From positions 18,537-82,536 of the forward strand of contig DAOUDW010000108.1 in NCBI GenBank assembly GCA_034430895.1: a stretch of DNA of 64,000 nucleotides, in the 5' to 3' direction. Each line of letters begins with the position of its first letter. Within the stretch, counting starts at the first letter, position 1. Source of the DNA: WVZH01 sp034430895 (GTDB lineage Bacteria; Chloroflexota; Anaerolineae; Anaerolineales; E44-bin32). The notes below the pieces were generated by a model, which saw nothing but the letters and a program-made list of their open reading frames with translations, did not search any database and had not been told where the DNA came from. The translations under genes and the position numbers were made by a program. This document shows positions 8,384 to 16,733 of the stretch, one piece after another.

Positions 8384-9544
8384 TTACTTTGATGGGTGGA
8401 CCATTGATCGGTACAGATCGAGGTATTGTTCCCCGGTGTTTGCCCAGGTGTATGCTTCAGCTCTCGCTTTGCCTTTCGCAGCCAGTTCGTTCCCAAACGT
8501 CTTATCGCTAAGGAGACGGGCCATCGCCTGGGCGATGTCTTCCATATCATGGGGATCCACCAGTAGAGCAGCCTCACCGCCAACCTCGGGCATGGCGGTA
8601 ACTTTGGATGTGATTACCGGTGTGCCCACACGCATGGCTTCCAGCACGGGGATGCCGAAGCCTTCGTAAAAAGAGGGGTAAATAAAGAACTGAGCCTCTG
8701 CCATGAGATTGTCGAGCTCTTCGTCGGTCACGAATCCGGTGAAGACAACCCGATGCAGTAAATTCGTCTCGAGAACGGCTCGATCGCAAAGCCGTTTCAT
8801 CTTCTCTTTGTAGGCGCTGCCTGAAACGCTCCCTGTGATGAGCAACTTTCCGGTGAAATTGGATATATCGATCAAGCGGCGGAAGGCCGAGATCAAACCG
8901 ACCACGTTCTTCCTTTCATGAACGCCACCGGCGTACAAGATGAAACCATTTTCAAGCCCGAATCGTTTAAGCAAATCGGATTTGACACTTTCTCGGGGTG
9001 GGTGTAGTTTGCGGAGGCCATTGGGAATGACGCAAATCTTCTCCGGCGATATGCCGATTTTTGCAGCGATGTCTCGCTTTGAAAATTCGGATACGGTGGC
9101 GATCTTATCGTTCAGGCGGCAGGCCGTACGCATGCCCGCTTTATACAGCAGGCGGTTTTGCCACAAGCTCATCGCTTCACGGAAAGTGAGTGGGATGACG
9201 TCGTGGATAGTGATCAGACAGGGCGCGCGTTTGCGGAAGGGGAAACTCCAGTTGTAGGGAAAGTGGATCAGATCCACATTTTCTTGTACGGCCAAATCCT
9301 GGATGGTTTTTGAATCGATATAGACATTTCGGAGGGACATGACGTGAGTCGGCACAGGGAGTGGGATGAGCTTCAGGTTCGGCGTGTCGTGAAAGATCTC
9401 TTTGATTTCTTCCAATCGACTCGATTTAGGTAACAATACGACGGTATGATTGTTCTCCGTGATGTATTTGGTAATCTGGATCACGCCCTGTTCCACACCG
9501 CCGATGACTCCGTCGTATTTGCGAAAATCCATTAAAATCTTCAT
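8384..9544 (-). CDS. Glycosyltransferase family 4 (GT-B fold)
   Basis: 386-residue cytoplasmic or membrane-associated retaining glycosyltransferase. N-terminal Rossmann half begins MKILMDFRKYDG with the acceptor-side loop GGVEQGV. The donor half contains GFILYAGGVHERKNV and the family EX7E motif in YEGFGIPVLEAMRVGTPVI, followed by the terminal PHDMEDIAQAMARLL helix. GAGGA precedes ATG 9544. It lies 25 bases downstream of the GH130 gene and is co-directional, so the two probably form an operon for synthesis and recycling of a mannose- or glucose-containing glycan. Sugar donor not determinable from sequence. Confidence 0.9.
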   Translation of the reverse strand: MKILMDFRKYDGVIGGVEQGVIQITKYITENNHTVVLLPKSSRLEEIKEIFHDTPNLKLIPLPVPTHVMSLRNVYIDSKTIQDLAVQENVDLIHFPYNWSFPFRKRAPCLITIHDVIPLTFREAMSLWQNRLLYKAGMRTACRLNDKIATVSEFSKRDIAAKIGISPEKICVIPNGLRKLHPPRESVKSDLLKRFGLENGFILYAGGVHERKNVVGLISAFRRLIDISNFTGKLLITGSVSGSAYKEKMKRLCDRAVLETNLLHRVVFTGFVTDEELDNLMAEAQFFIYPSFYEGFGIPVLEAMRVGTPVITSKVTAMPEVGGEAALLVDPHDMEDIAQAMARLLSDKTFGNELAAKGKARAEAYTWANTGEQYLDLYRSMVHPSK

Positions 9545-9569
9545 CGGTTTTGATCCTCTGCAGTGATCG

Positions 9570-10610
9570 CTAAAATGAGCCCAACAAGGTATCCAGATCG
9601 GTGATCGCTACGGCGACTGATTCGTCAGAAGCTCCATAATAAATGAAGATCTGACTGTCTTTTTCGACGATGCCGTTGGAGAAGACGACGTTCGGGAAAA
9701 ATCCCTGGGTCTCGTATGCTTCCGTTGGCGTAAGCAAGGGTTCTTCAGCCCGTTTGATTACTATGGACGGATCGTCGAGATCCAGCAGCAGACAAAACAG
9801 GGAATAGAGGCTGTTATCGCCTTTGCCATGGTAGATGATCAACCAGCCCTGTTGTGTTTTGAGAGGTGGTGACCCGCCGCCGATTTTCATCGATTCCCAT
9901 TGATTTTCTCTTGGACGGACGATGCATTGATGGTTGCCCCAATGGATCAGATCGGGGGATTCGCTGTACCAGATGGAAGCCTTGCCAAATCCCGAATTAT
10001 TCGGTCGATGCAGGGCGATGTATTTACCGCCGACCTTCTCGGGGAAGATGGCGACGTCCTTGTTCTCGGGATGGAAGATCAACCCCATGCGATCGATCGA
10101 TTTGAAATCTTCCGTCACGGCAAGCGCCGTCGCCCAGGAATCCCGCGAAACGGCGGTGTAATTGATGTAGTACGCACCGTCGATCTCGGTCACTCTGGCG
10201 TCTTCCACACCGTAGGATTCGTTATCCATCACGGGGTAGATAAAGGGCTTGTCTTCCACGTTGAAATGGATGCCGTCCTTGCTGCGCGCCAGGCGGATGT
10301 TACTGATCGTGGAGAGATATTCCTTGCCGCGGTAGGTCACGCCGCGTGAGTCCTTCAAGGCCACTTGCGAGTCGTCCTGATCGAACTCCAGGATGTCCGC
10401 GTATGAGGTACCACCTTCGAAGCGATATACCGGGACTCGGATCTTGCCTTCTTTTGGTTCACAGGTCTCTGCTACGCGCAGCAGCAGGAGGATTTCATCG
10501 CGGAAGCGTGTGGCGCCGGGGTTGAATGCTCCCAGAACGCGAAATCCCTCAGTGGATGGTTTCACGTCTGCCGGTGTGATCAACGGATTTTCTTTGGCTT
10601 TCACGATCAT
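9570..10610 (-). CDS. GH130-like glycoside phosphorylase/hydrolase
   Basis: Five-bladed beta-propeller enzyme of the GH130 group, whose members phosphorolyse or hydrolyse beta-mannosides. From ATG 10610 (GAGG about ten bases upstream) it is 346 residues, the usual length. GVEDARV places the catalytic Asp at residue 137, followed by YYINYTAVS as in the family. GAFNPGA, the basic patches RLARSKDG and HRPNN, and the closing YYGASDESVAVA are also typical. The open frame runs to 10766, but that extension has no family similarity. There is no signal peptide, so it acts in the cytosol. Upstream of the GT4 gene in a likely operon. Confidence 0.85.
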   Translation of the reverse strand: MIVKAKENPLITPADVKPSTEGFRVLGAFNPGATRFRDEILLLLRVAETCEPKEGKIRVPVYRFEGGTSYADILEFDQDDSQVALKDSRGVTYRGKEYLSTISNIRLARSKDGIHFNVEDKPFIYPVMDNESYGVEDARVTEIDGAYYINYTAVSRDSWATALAVTEDFKSIDRMGLIFHPENKDVAIFPEKVGGKYIALHRPNNSGFGKASIWYSESPDLIHWGNHQCIVRPRENQWESMKIGGGSPPLKTQQGWLIIYHGKGDNSLYSLFCLLLDLDDPSIVIKRAEEPLLTPTEAYETQGFFPNVVFSNGIVEKDSQIFIYYGASDESVAVAITDLDTLLGSF

Positions 10611-10910
10611 GGAGAACCTCGTCCGTACGGTTGATGGAAGCGAACGGGTTGGCATTTGGAGTATATACTGAATCGTTCTGGTTGCGAAATGAGAAACGAA
10701 CCGGTGCTTTGCGAACATCTTTTGCATTAAAAGAAGTCCCGGAATCGAAGCACTCAGGTGCAACAAGCTGGCTATTTAGCATCTTGCCGTGAAGATCGAT
10801 AATTTGCTAGAGTTACTTGAGACTCCAAACGAATGTCGCCCGCCTACTGCTTTATCCGCAACGGTGGGCAAATCGGCTGTTCATTAACCACACTTGAGTG
10901 AGGGAAACCA
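10611..10910. other. Divergent gap between GH130 and DUF6688 genes
   Basis: 300 bases shared by two divergent transcripts, so promoters for both must lie here, but I see no convincing -35/-10 pair, inverted repeat or RNA. GAGGGAAACC just before ATG 10911 is the ribosome-binding site of the next gene. Confidence 0.4.
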
Positions 10911-12152
10911 ATGGATGGAATTCAGAATTCGCCGATACCCAAGACTCGCTTGAGAAGCTGGGTATATTTCTGTGTAACCATAATTCTGCCAATCGCTTCA
11001 TTTGTTATCTACTTCACCGAGTCAATCGGGCCAGATTGGCAGAGTGGTCAGCTTAGCGATTATACAGCGATCATGCTAAATGGAGAGGTTAGCTGGATTT
11101 TTTATCCATTTCTTATTTATGCAATGATTTCTTATACATTAATGCTGTATTCCTTTCCGCGGTTCTCTCGTTATTCCGTAATCCGGTTTGGGATCTATTC
11201 AGGTACCGTGCTGTCTCTGCAATATACAATTTTCCTGATCGTCCCATTTATCGAGGATGGCGATATGTATTCTTTCCTTTTCATTTTTGTCATCCCTGTG
11301 TTATCTGCCATGGTCTATTCAAGGTCGATTGGTAAATTTGGCTTGAAACGAACCAATATCCTAACCGCTTTGTTACTAGTGATCCTCGTCGTCTTGATAT
11401 TCAATTCCGAGGAACCGCAACTTCTATTGTTGGCGGTTTTGGCCTGGATATTTATCTCAGGCCCTTTCTGGAACCTAATCCTATTTACTCAGGCGACCAT
11501 TTCCCTGCTGCGTCGTTTTGAACTATCTCAGACCTTTGATATTAAGCAGGGCTTCGGCGCGCTCGTTTGGCTGAGTGCATATATAGCTGCCTGGCGATTC
11601 GCGGTTCTCAAGACACTCGAGATTTACGCATCCTTGCCCACCTCACCACCAAATTGTTACATCGCAACGGCGGCGGCGAATGGGCATCCAGGAATCGTCA
11701 AATCCGAACCGATCGTTATGCATGGATCGATTGCCCGGATCAATCCCCAATTGCGGTATTTCAAGTGTGCCGAACTGACTTTGAAGGTCCTATTCCCTTG
11801 CGTACACAGAGCATGTCGGGTGGTGTATGATCGCATTGGAGCCCGGCTCGCTGGTTTCATTTCGTGTGCATTTGTAGCAGATGTGGTTTACATCTCTCTG
11901 AAGCCAATGGAATGGTTCTTCAGGCTGATGTTGATTTCACTCATCCCGAATCTTGTTGAAGTCGCTGATCAGATTTATACCGGGGGGAATGAGTGGTCGA
12001 AAATTTGCATTCCATGTGGTACATTTAATTTCCATCATCGCCTATCTCTTAGAATAAGGGCAAGGGTTGAAAATTATTTTACAAAGCATGATGAAAACCA
12101 TACTCATACTGTTTCTTATACTCGTTATCATTCCGACGATTATCCTAGCTGA
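10911..12152 (+). CDS. DUF6688-type membrane protein with CYIATAA motif; C-terminus possibly frameshifted
   Basis: 413-residue protein with about eight hydrophobic segments in residues 15-240, then a soluble part opening with CYIATAAANGHP, the conserved CYIATAA-like motif, and continuing PQLRYFKCAELTLKVLFP and RVVYDRIGARLAG as in DUF6688. Function unknown. Relatives, from memory, end soon after the segment equivalent to DQIYTG. Here the frame continues for about 56 residues of unrelated, His- and Arg-rich sequence that overlaps the VanZ gene by 86 bases. The switch is at a run of six G (11982-11987): one more G would give an immediate TGA. The last part is therefore probably not native. Confidence 0.75.
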   Translation: MDGIQNSPIPKTRLRSWVYFCVTIILPIASFVIYFTESIGPDWQSGQLSDYTAIMLNGEVSWIFYPFLIYAMISYTLMLYSFPRFSRYSVIRFGIYSGTVLSLQYTIFLIVPFIEDGDMYSFLFIFVIPVLSAMVYSRSIGKFGLKRTNILTALLLVILVVLIFNSEEPQLLLLAVLAWIFISGPFWNLILFTQATISLLRRFELSQTFDIKQGFGALVWLSAYIAAWRFAVLKTLEIYASLPTSPPNCYIATAAANGHPGIVKSEPIVMHGSIARINPQLRYFKCAELTLKVLFPCVHRACRVVYDRIGARLAGFISCAFVADVVYISLKPMEWFFRLMLISLIPNLVEVADQIYTGGNEWSKICIPCGTFNFHHRLSLRIRARVENYFTKHDENHTHTVSYTRYHSDDYPS

Positions 12153-12474
12153 CCTGGGTCGACTTCCGGGTTTCCTGGCCGTGATCTACGCATTTCCGGA
12201 CGGGGATAAGTTGGGTCATTTTGGGTTGTATGGCATCCTTGCCTTTTTACTTGTTGCTGTGGTGCCTGTCGCCTCCGAGCAGAAACCCTGGAGAAATGCG
12301 CTCCTGAGTTGTCTAATTCTTATTGCGGTCATCGGAATCGAAGAAGTTTCACAGATCCTCCTGGCCAACCGCAGTGCAGATCCCGTCGATTTCATCTGCA
12401 GTGTGCTGGGCGTTGGAGTATTTGGTTGCGCAGCCTGGTTGGTTAAACGAAAGAAGGTATCTTCCCAACCATAA
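12067..12474 (+). CDS. VanZ-like family membrane protein
   Basis: Small integral membrane protein of about 135 residues from TTG 12067 (128 residues from ATG 12088). It has four hydrophobic segments and the VanZ pattern: D-K-x-x-H in DGDKLGHFGLYGILAF, and E-E-x-x-Q in IEEVSQILLANRSADPVDF. VanZ itself confers low-level teicoplanin resistance, but most family members, like this lone copy, have no known role. It starts inside the apparent tail of the DUF6688 gene and probably follows it in one transcript. Confidence 0.8.
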   Translation: MKIILQSMMKTILILFLILVIIPTIILADLGRLPGFLAVIYAFPDGDKLGHFGLYGILAFLLVAVVPVASEQKPWRNALLSCLILIAVIGIEEVSQILLANRSADPVDFICSVLGVGVFGCAAWLVKRKKVSSQP

Positions 12475-12519
12475 GAACCAAAAAATGATCTGGATAATGA
12501 GATACCTTCGGAAATATCG

Positions 12520-13407
12520 TTAATTCTGAATGAACTGAGTCTCGGTAATCTCGCCTCGAGAAGAGACCTCGCCTTCCCAGCGCAGCACTTCGCTTAAGTT
12601 ATCGATGATCAGTTGATAGCTGGGCACGATCGGTGCCGCGGGGGCAAACAGGACTTCGACTACCCACGCTTCTGATGTATACAGCTTCCGTGTGAAGCCT
12701 GGAACGTCTTGTTCAACTTGCTGCTCGATCCACGTCTGTGGTGCAGTCAGTGCGTATGTATTGACCAGATACGCAACTGCCGCATCCCGGGCCTGGTCGG
12801 CGGTTAAGATCGTAGCTGGCGGAATGTAGCTTGTTTCGTGGATTTCGCCGTTTGCATCGATCGTTCCTTCCCAATGAAAGCCGGAAATCTGACCTATTTC
12901 CACGGTGTAGGACGGAGAATCAATCGCGCTTTCATCGGGCGTCAATGCGATGATCCAGGGCCCGGAAATAAAGCGAACGGTCGAGGACTCATCTGGAGAA
13001 CCATCGAATTCTTCCCACTCGTCAACGATTTCAATGGCGTAATACTCGATAAGGTATGTGACGATTGCCTGGCGAGCGCTGGTGGGATCAACGATCTCGG
13101 TTGTGAGCTCGCCAACGTCTTCGAGGGGTTGATCTCCTGTGGAATCACCCGGTTGACATTCCTCACGAAAATAAGCCCACTCCTCACACTCGCTGCCGTC
13201 GGCGAAAATACAGACACCATATTGACCGCCATCCGCGTCTGTGCGCAGCTCGAGCGTTCCGCCCTGTTCCTCGCAATAAACCGAGGCCGGATTGGGTAAA
13301 CCAACTGGCTCTTCGGTTGGTATTTGTTCCGTCGAGGTTTTATTACAACTGGACAGAAGCAAGAATAAACCCACCGTCACCGGGATTGCTTTACGTATAT
13401 TGCTCAT
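12520..13407 (-). CDS. DUF333 lipoprotein with two tandem PepSY-like repeats
   Basis: 295-residue exported lipoprotein. The signal peptide ends at lipobox LSSC (lipidated Cys21). Residues ~40-80 are a DUF333 (YoaF-like) module: NPASVYCEEQGG, then DGGQYGVCIFADGSECEEWAYFREEC, with paired cysteines. After an acidic linker come two similar ~85-residue units, each starting with (S/T)A(R/D)QA and a helix, passing through a W(I/V)(I/V) strand and ending in W-E-G-x-(I/V/S)-x-x-x-G-E-I-x-E-T. They look like an internal duplication of a PepSY-like fold. ATG 13407 follows GGAG; the longer open frame upstream is not needed. Role unknown, outside the cytoplasm. Confidence 0.8.
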   Translation of the reverse strand: MSNIRKAIPVTVGLFLLLSSCNKTSTEQIPTEEPVGLPNPASVYCEEQGGTLELRTDADGGQYGVCIFADGSECEEWAYFREECQPGDSTGDQPLEDVGELTTEIVDPTSARQAIVTYLIEYYAIEIVDEWEEFDGSPDESSTVRFISGPWIIALTPDESAIDSPSYTVEIGQISGFHWEGTIDANGEIHETSYIPPATILTADQARDAAVAYLVNTYALTAPQTWIEQQVEQDVPGFTRKLYTSEAWVVEVLFAPAAPIVPSYQLIIDNLSEVLRWEGEVSSRGEITETQFIQN

Positions 13408-13695
13408 GCCATTATTCTCCGAAAGATAGATTTTATTCGTGATTTCTATCACAAATGACGCCATTAAGTGGGATAAAGTTCCCTGCAAATCGATTTAGTC
13501 TGGCATCATTCCACCTTGATCGGTATTATACTGCTGGTTCATGCGGCTATCATGAAGGAAAACCATGGCGGCTGGAATGATTTCCTGCGAGATTCAACAT
13601 TCATCGAGTACAATCTAGGTTCGATCTTTTCATAATGAACGATTAATCAAGTATTGGATTCGCGGTTGTAACTGAAGTTTGTGCCGGGAGGTTTC

Positions 13696-14928
13696 GTGTC
13701 CACCAAGGAATTGAACAAGAAGGCGAAAGGCTATCTGCAACGACTATGTGTCGATATTCCCAATCGTCGTGTTGGAAGTGACGGTAATCGGCAGGCTACG
13801 GATTATTTCGGTGGGTTGATGAGTTCGATGGGATACGATGTTGCCTATCCGGAATTCGATTGCATCGATTGGACCGATGAGGGCGTACGGCTGAGTGTCG
13901 AGGGAAAAACGTTCCAGGCAAACGTGAGTCCCTACTCATTGGGATGTCTATTGAGTGCGCCTATGGTCGTAGTGTCCACTGCCGATGAACTTGAAGCTTC
14001 AGAAATCGAAGGCCAGGTCGTTCTACTTCACGGGAAGATCGCCAAAGAACAGCTTATGCCGAAATCTTTCCCCTTCTACAATCCGGCGGAACACAAGTAC
14101 ATCATTCAATTGTTAGAGGTAAAATCACCGGCGGCGATAATCGCTGCAACCACAGAAGATCCCTTTCTGGCGGGCGGCCTCTCCCCGTTTCCATTGATTG
14201 AAGATGGCGATTTCCACATTCCTTCGGTTTACATGACCGCGGAGGAAGGAGACCGCCTGCGAAAACATATTGGCGAAACCGTATCTCTGGATGTCGGCTC
14301 CACGCGAATCCCTTCCAGTGGATGCAACGCAATCGCTCGCACATCCTGGTTAGGGGATCGGCGTATCGTATTCACCGCGCATATCGACAGTAAAATTAAC
14401 ACACCGGGGGCGTTGGATAATGCAACAGGTGTAGCGATCCTGCTGCTCACAGCCGAACTGCTTGCCGATTGGCGTGGCCGTGATCGGTTGGAGTTCGTTG
14501 CCATCAACGGTGAAGATTATTATGCGGCATCTGGGGAAGTGCTTTACCTCGAGCAGAATAAAGATTCTCTGGAGGAGATTTTACTCAATATCAACATGGA
14601 TGGCGTTGGCTTCCGCAAAGGGAAAACGGCGTATTCATTCTACGAAAGCCCGGATGAAATCAATAAACAGGTGCGCAAGACATTTACTGCGCATAATTCG
14701 CTGGTCGAAGGCGATGTCTGGTATTCCGGCGACCACATGATTTTTGCATTGAATAGTGTTCCTGCATTGGCGCTCACATCTGAGCGTGGGATGGAAGGGC
14801 TGGCACAAGTCTCGCACACCCCGAAGGACAAGCCGGCACTCGTTGACACGGCGAAATTGATAGAAGTAGCTTATGCGTTACGTCATCTGATCATCGATCT
14901 CGATCTGGCTCGGGAACCATCACTTTAG
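13696..14928 (+). CDS. M28-family metallopeptidase
   Basis: About 410-residue zinc aminopeptidase-like protein. Metal ligands and active site are visible as HIDSK (His and Asp of the first zinc site), GALDNATG (bridging Asp), NGEDYYAASGE (general base Glu and ligand) and a closing SHTPKDKP. Residues ~80-190 form the inserted PA-like domain found in several M28 peptidases. No signal peptide, so it appears cytosolic. GTG 13696 has GGGAGG a few bases upstream; GTG 13681 in the same frame is possible but lies before that site. Substrate unknown. Confidence 0.85.
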   Translation: MSTKELNKKAKGYLQRLCVDIPNRRVGSDGNRQATDYFGGLMSSMGYDVAYPEFDCIDWTDEGVRLSVEGKTFQANVSPYSLGCLLSAPMVVVSTADELEASEIEGQVVLLHGKIAKEQLMPKSFPFYNPAEHKYIIQLLEVKSPAAIIAATTEDPFLAGGLSPFPLIEDGDFHIPSVYMTAEEGDRLRKHIGETVSLDVGSTRIPSSGCNAIARTSWLGDRRIVFTAHIDSKINTPGALDNATGVAILLLTAELLADWRGRDRLEFVAINGEDYYAASGEVLYLEQNKDSLEEILLNINMDGVGFRKGKTAYSFYESPDEINKQVRKTFTAHNSLVEGDVWYSGDHMIFALNSVPALALTSERGMEGLAQVSHTPKDKPALVDTAKLIEVAYALRHLIIDLDLAREPSL

Positions 14929-14997
14929 CATCCACCAGGGCGACGTTCAGCGTTCAAACGTTCAAGCAGGACCAATTGGATTCCCCCCATAAAAAAG

Positions 14998-15034
14998 CAG
15001 GGCTGTCTGATTATCTGGATCGACAGCCCTGTTT
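14998..15034. terminator. Bidirectional terminator between convergent genes
   Basis: CAGGGCTGTC (14998-15007) and GACAGCCCTG (15022-15031) form a perfect 10-bp stem with a 14-nt loop, flanked by an A run on the left (14991-14996) and a T-rich stretch on the right. It sits between the converging M28 peptidase and hydrolase genes and can serve both. Confidence 0.85.
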
Positions 15035-15057
15035 ATCTCTTTGTCGGAATGTGAAGG

Positions 15058-16059
15058 TTAATTGATTTCGACTTCGAGAGTTTCCTCGAGGAAATCCTGA
15101 ATCGAAACCAATGGATTTGGATCGTAGGAAGGTGAGATCAACTGCATACCGTGGTCAGTGCCTGCGTATAGGAACGACTTGTAATGATCTCCGGAGGCGG
15201 ACTCGCAGGCCATCTGGGATGGGACGTCTCCTTCGGCAGCGAAGCACCAGACCGGCACGGCAGGAGGAATTTCCGAGCCATCTAGATCTTTTACCACGCC
15301 AGCGTATTCCATGCCCAGGTAGCTTCCCGGAGACAAGGATAACGCACCAAGACAGGTGTCGCTGTCCTGATTGTGGAGTAAGCAGCCATCCGGTGCGCCG
15401 TCGGCGCCGATACTTGCGCCGATGGCGACGATGCGGTTGGGGTCGGTGGTGTCCATGAGAATCACTTCTGCGAAAGACGCTTTGGCATCCAGTTTTTTGT
15501 CATCTTGATTTCCGCTGAACGGCTTGCTTTCACAGTGCCCGCGGAAATCGAAGATGAAGACATTGAAAGAAATATCCTCCGGCATGGGAGGGAACCATGA
15601 TGGATCAAGCCACGGTCCTTCCTTCTGTGGTTCACAATCCAGGCCGATGGTCATTTCCCAGCCCTCTGCTTCGGCGAGTTCATCCTGGCGATTCTGCAGC
15701 CAGGGCGCGATCGCAAGCCAATCACGCTGGTCACCAGGATACCAATGCATGAGGATCACAGTCGGTGCAGGGTTGCTTGCCGCGGCAAAAAAATGCCCGA
15801 CCAGTTCTTGCCCATCCTCGGCGGTAAATTGGATACGCATGGGAGGCGCTGCGAGCGGCGGAGCTTCCGGGTCAGGAATCTCAACTTCTTCTTCAATATC
15901 GGGTTCACTGACTTGTTCATCCTCCACGCTTGAATAACCCGTTTCATCTTCTGCGGAGGGAGCGGTTGTTGTTGGGCGGTTGCATCCAGTTAAGAGAACG
16001 ATACTTAGTACGACGAAAATCCCAATCAATATCTTCCATTTACGAGATTGTTTTAGCAT
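15058..16059 (-). CDS. Lipoprotein alpha/beta hydrolase
   Basis: 333-residue exported hydrolase. Signal peptide with lipobox LLTGC (Cys26), an acidic linker to about residue 70, then an alpha/beta-hydrolase domain: TVILMHWYPG (oxyanion region), FIFDFRGH, nucleophile elbow GASIGADG, and catalytic-His region GTDHGMQLI near the end. The Asp of the triad is plausibly in VWCFAAEGD. It resembles dienelactone-hydrolase-like esterases. AGGAGGAAAG precedes ATG 16059; the frame is open to 16212 but without a start site. Faces the outside of the cell membrane. Substrate unknown. Confidence 0.8.
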   Translation of the reverse strand: MLKQSRKWKILIGIFVVLSIVLLTGCNRPTTTAPSAEDETGYSSVEDEQVSEPDIEEEVEIPDPEAPPLAAPPMRIQFTAEDGQELVGHFFAAASNPAPTVILMHWYPGDQRDWLAIAPWLQNRQDELAEAEGWEMTIGLDCEPQKEGPWLDPSWFPPMPEDISFNVFIFDFRGHCESKPFSGNQDDKKLDAKASFAEVILMDTTDPNRIVAIGASIGADGAPDGCLLHNQDSDTCLGALSLSPGSYLGMEYAGVVKDLDGSEIPPAVPVWCFAAEGDVPSQMACESASGDHYKSFLYAGTDHGMQLISPSYDPNPLVSIQDFLEETLEVEIN

Positions 16060-16257
16060 CTTTCCTCCTGCGAACACAAATTTCCATTCGAATGGATTCC
16101 AAAAGATACAGTGGCTATGTTCGTTTGTAATCCAAGGGCATCTCAACGGTCGCGGCCAAGAGTAGCATAAGTTTCGTTGTGACAACAGCGCTGATGATTT
16201 TCGGTATTCCACGTGTCGTTCGATGAATTATCATGTTTCCAGAGATTATATAATAAA

Positions 16258-16283
16258 TAGCCCGATCATTGTATCGGGCTGAT
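16258..16283 (-). terminator. Terminator of the small minus-strand gene
   Basis: AGCCCGAT (16259-16266) / ATCGGGCT (16273-16280), perfect 8-bp stem with a 6-nt loop, followed on the minus strand by ATTTATTA. It lies 75 bases past the 65-residue ORF and also separates it from the hydrolase promoter region. Otherwise the 16060-16355 gap shows nothing. Confidence 0.65.
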
Positions 16284-16355
16284 ATTTACAACGATGGGGA
16301 TATTTTCTTCTTGCTTAACGATGTACCGAAGGGCAGGCAATGACTCTGGTTTAAA

Positions 16356-16553
16356 CTATAGAGAGTAGCTGCCCGGCATTGTGTTGAATTCCTCCAAACA
16401 CAATTGAACCACGCGTTTACAGCCATCCGCTCCGTTTTCTCTGGGCCAGAGAAGTTTGACAGCTGCTTGCATCAGGGCAATTTGACTCGGGTATTCATGA
16501 TGATTCTGTGTGATAAATTTGCGGATATCATCATCTGTCACTGTTTTTACCAT
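16356..16553 (-). CDS. Small hypothetical protein (65 aa)
   Basis: Short ORF beginning MVKTVTDDDIRKF, predicted all-helical, with one Trp (KLLWPRENGADG) and a Cys pair (GCKRVVQLC). Support: GAGGAAAAG six bases before ATG 16553, a terminator at a sensible distance, and normal codon use. I do not recognise a family and no partner genes are adjacent. Confidence 0.5.
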   Translation of the reverse strand: MVKTVTDDDIRKFITQNHHEYPSQIALMQAAVKLLWPRENGADGCKRVVQLCLEEFNTMPGSYSL

Positions 16554-16733
16554 CTTTTCCTCACAACGAACTGTGATAATTGTTGCTTCCTGGATGGGTT
16601 TTCACTCCTGGTATCATCCTAACTACGATAACAGATTGTGACCACTCGATCGCTTTCGATTCCCTTACAATGGATTTCCTTGACAAAAGTGTCGCTTGGA
16701 TGAAAATGGTGTTGTCAGTTTGAGGAGATGTCG

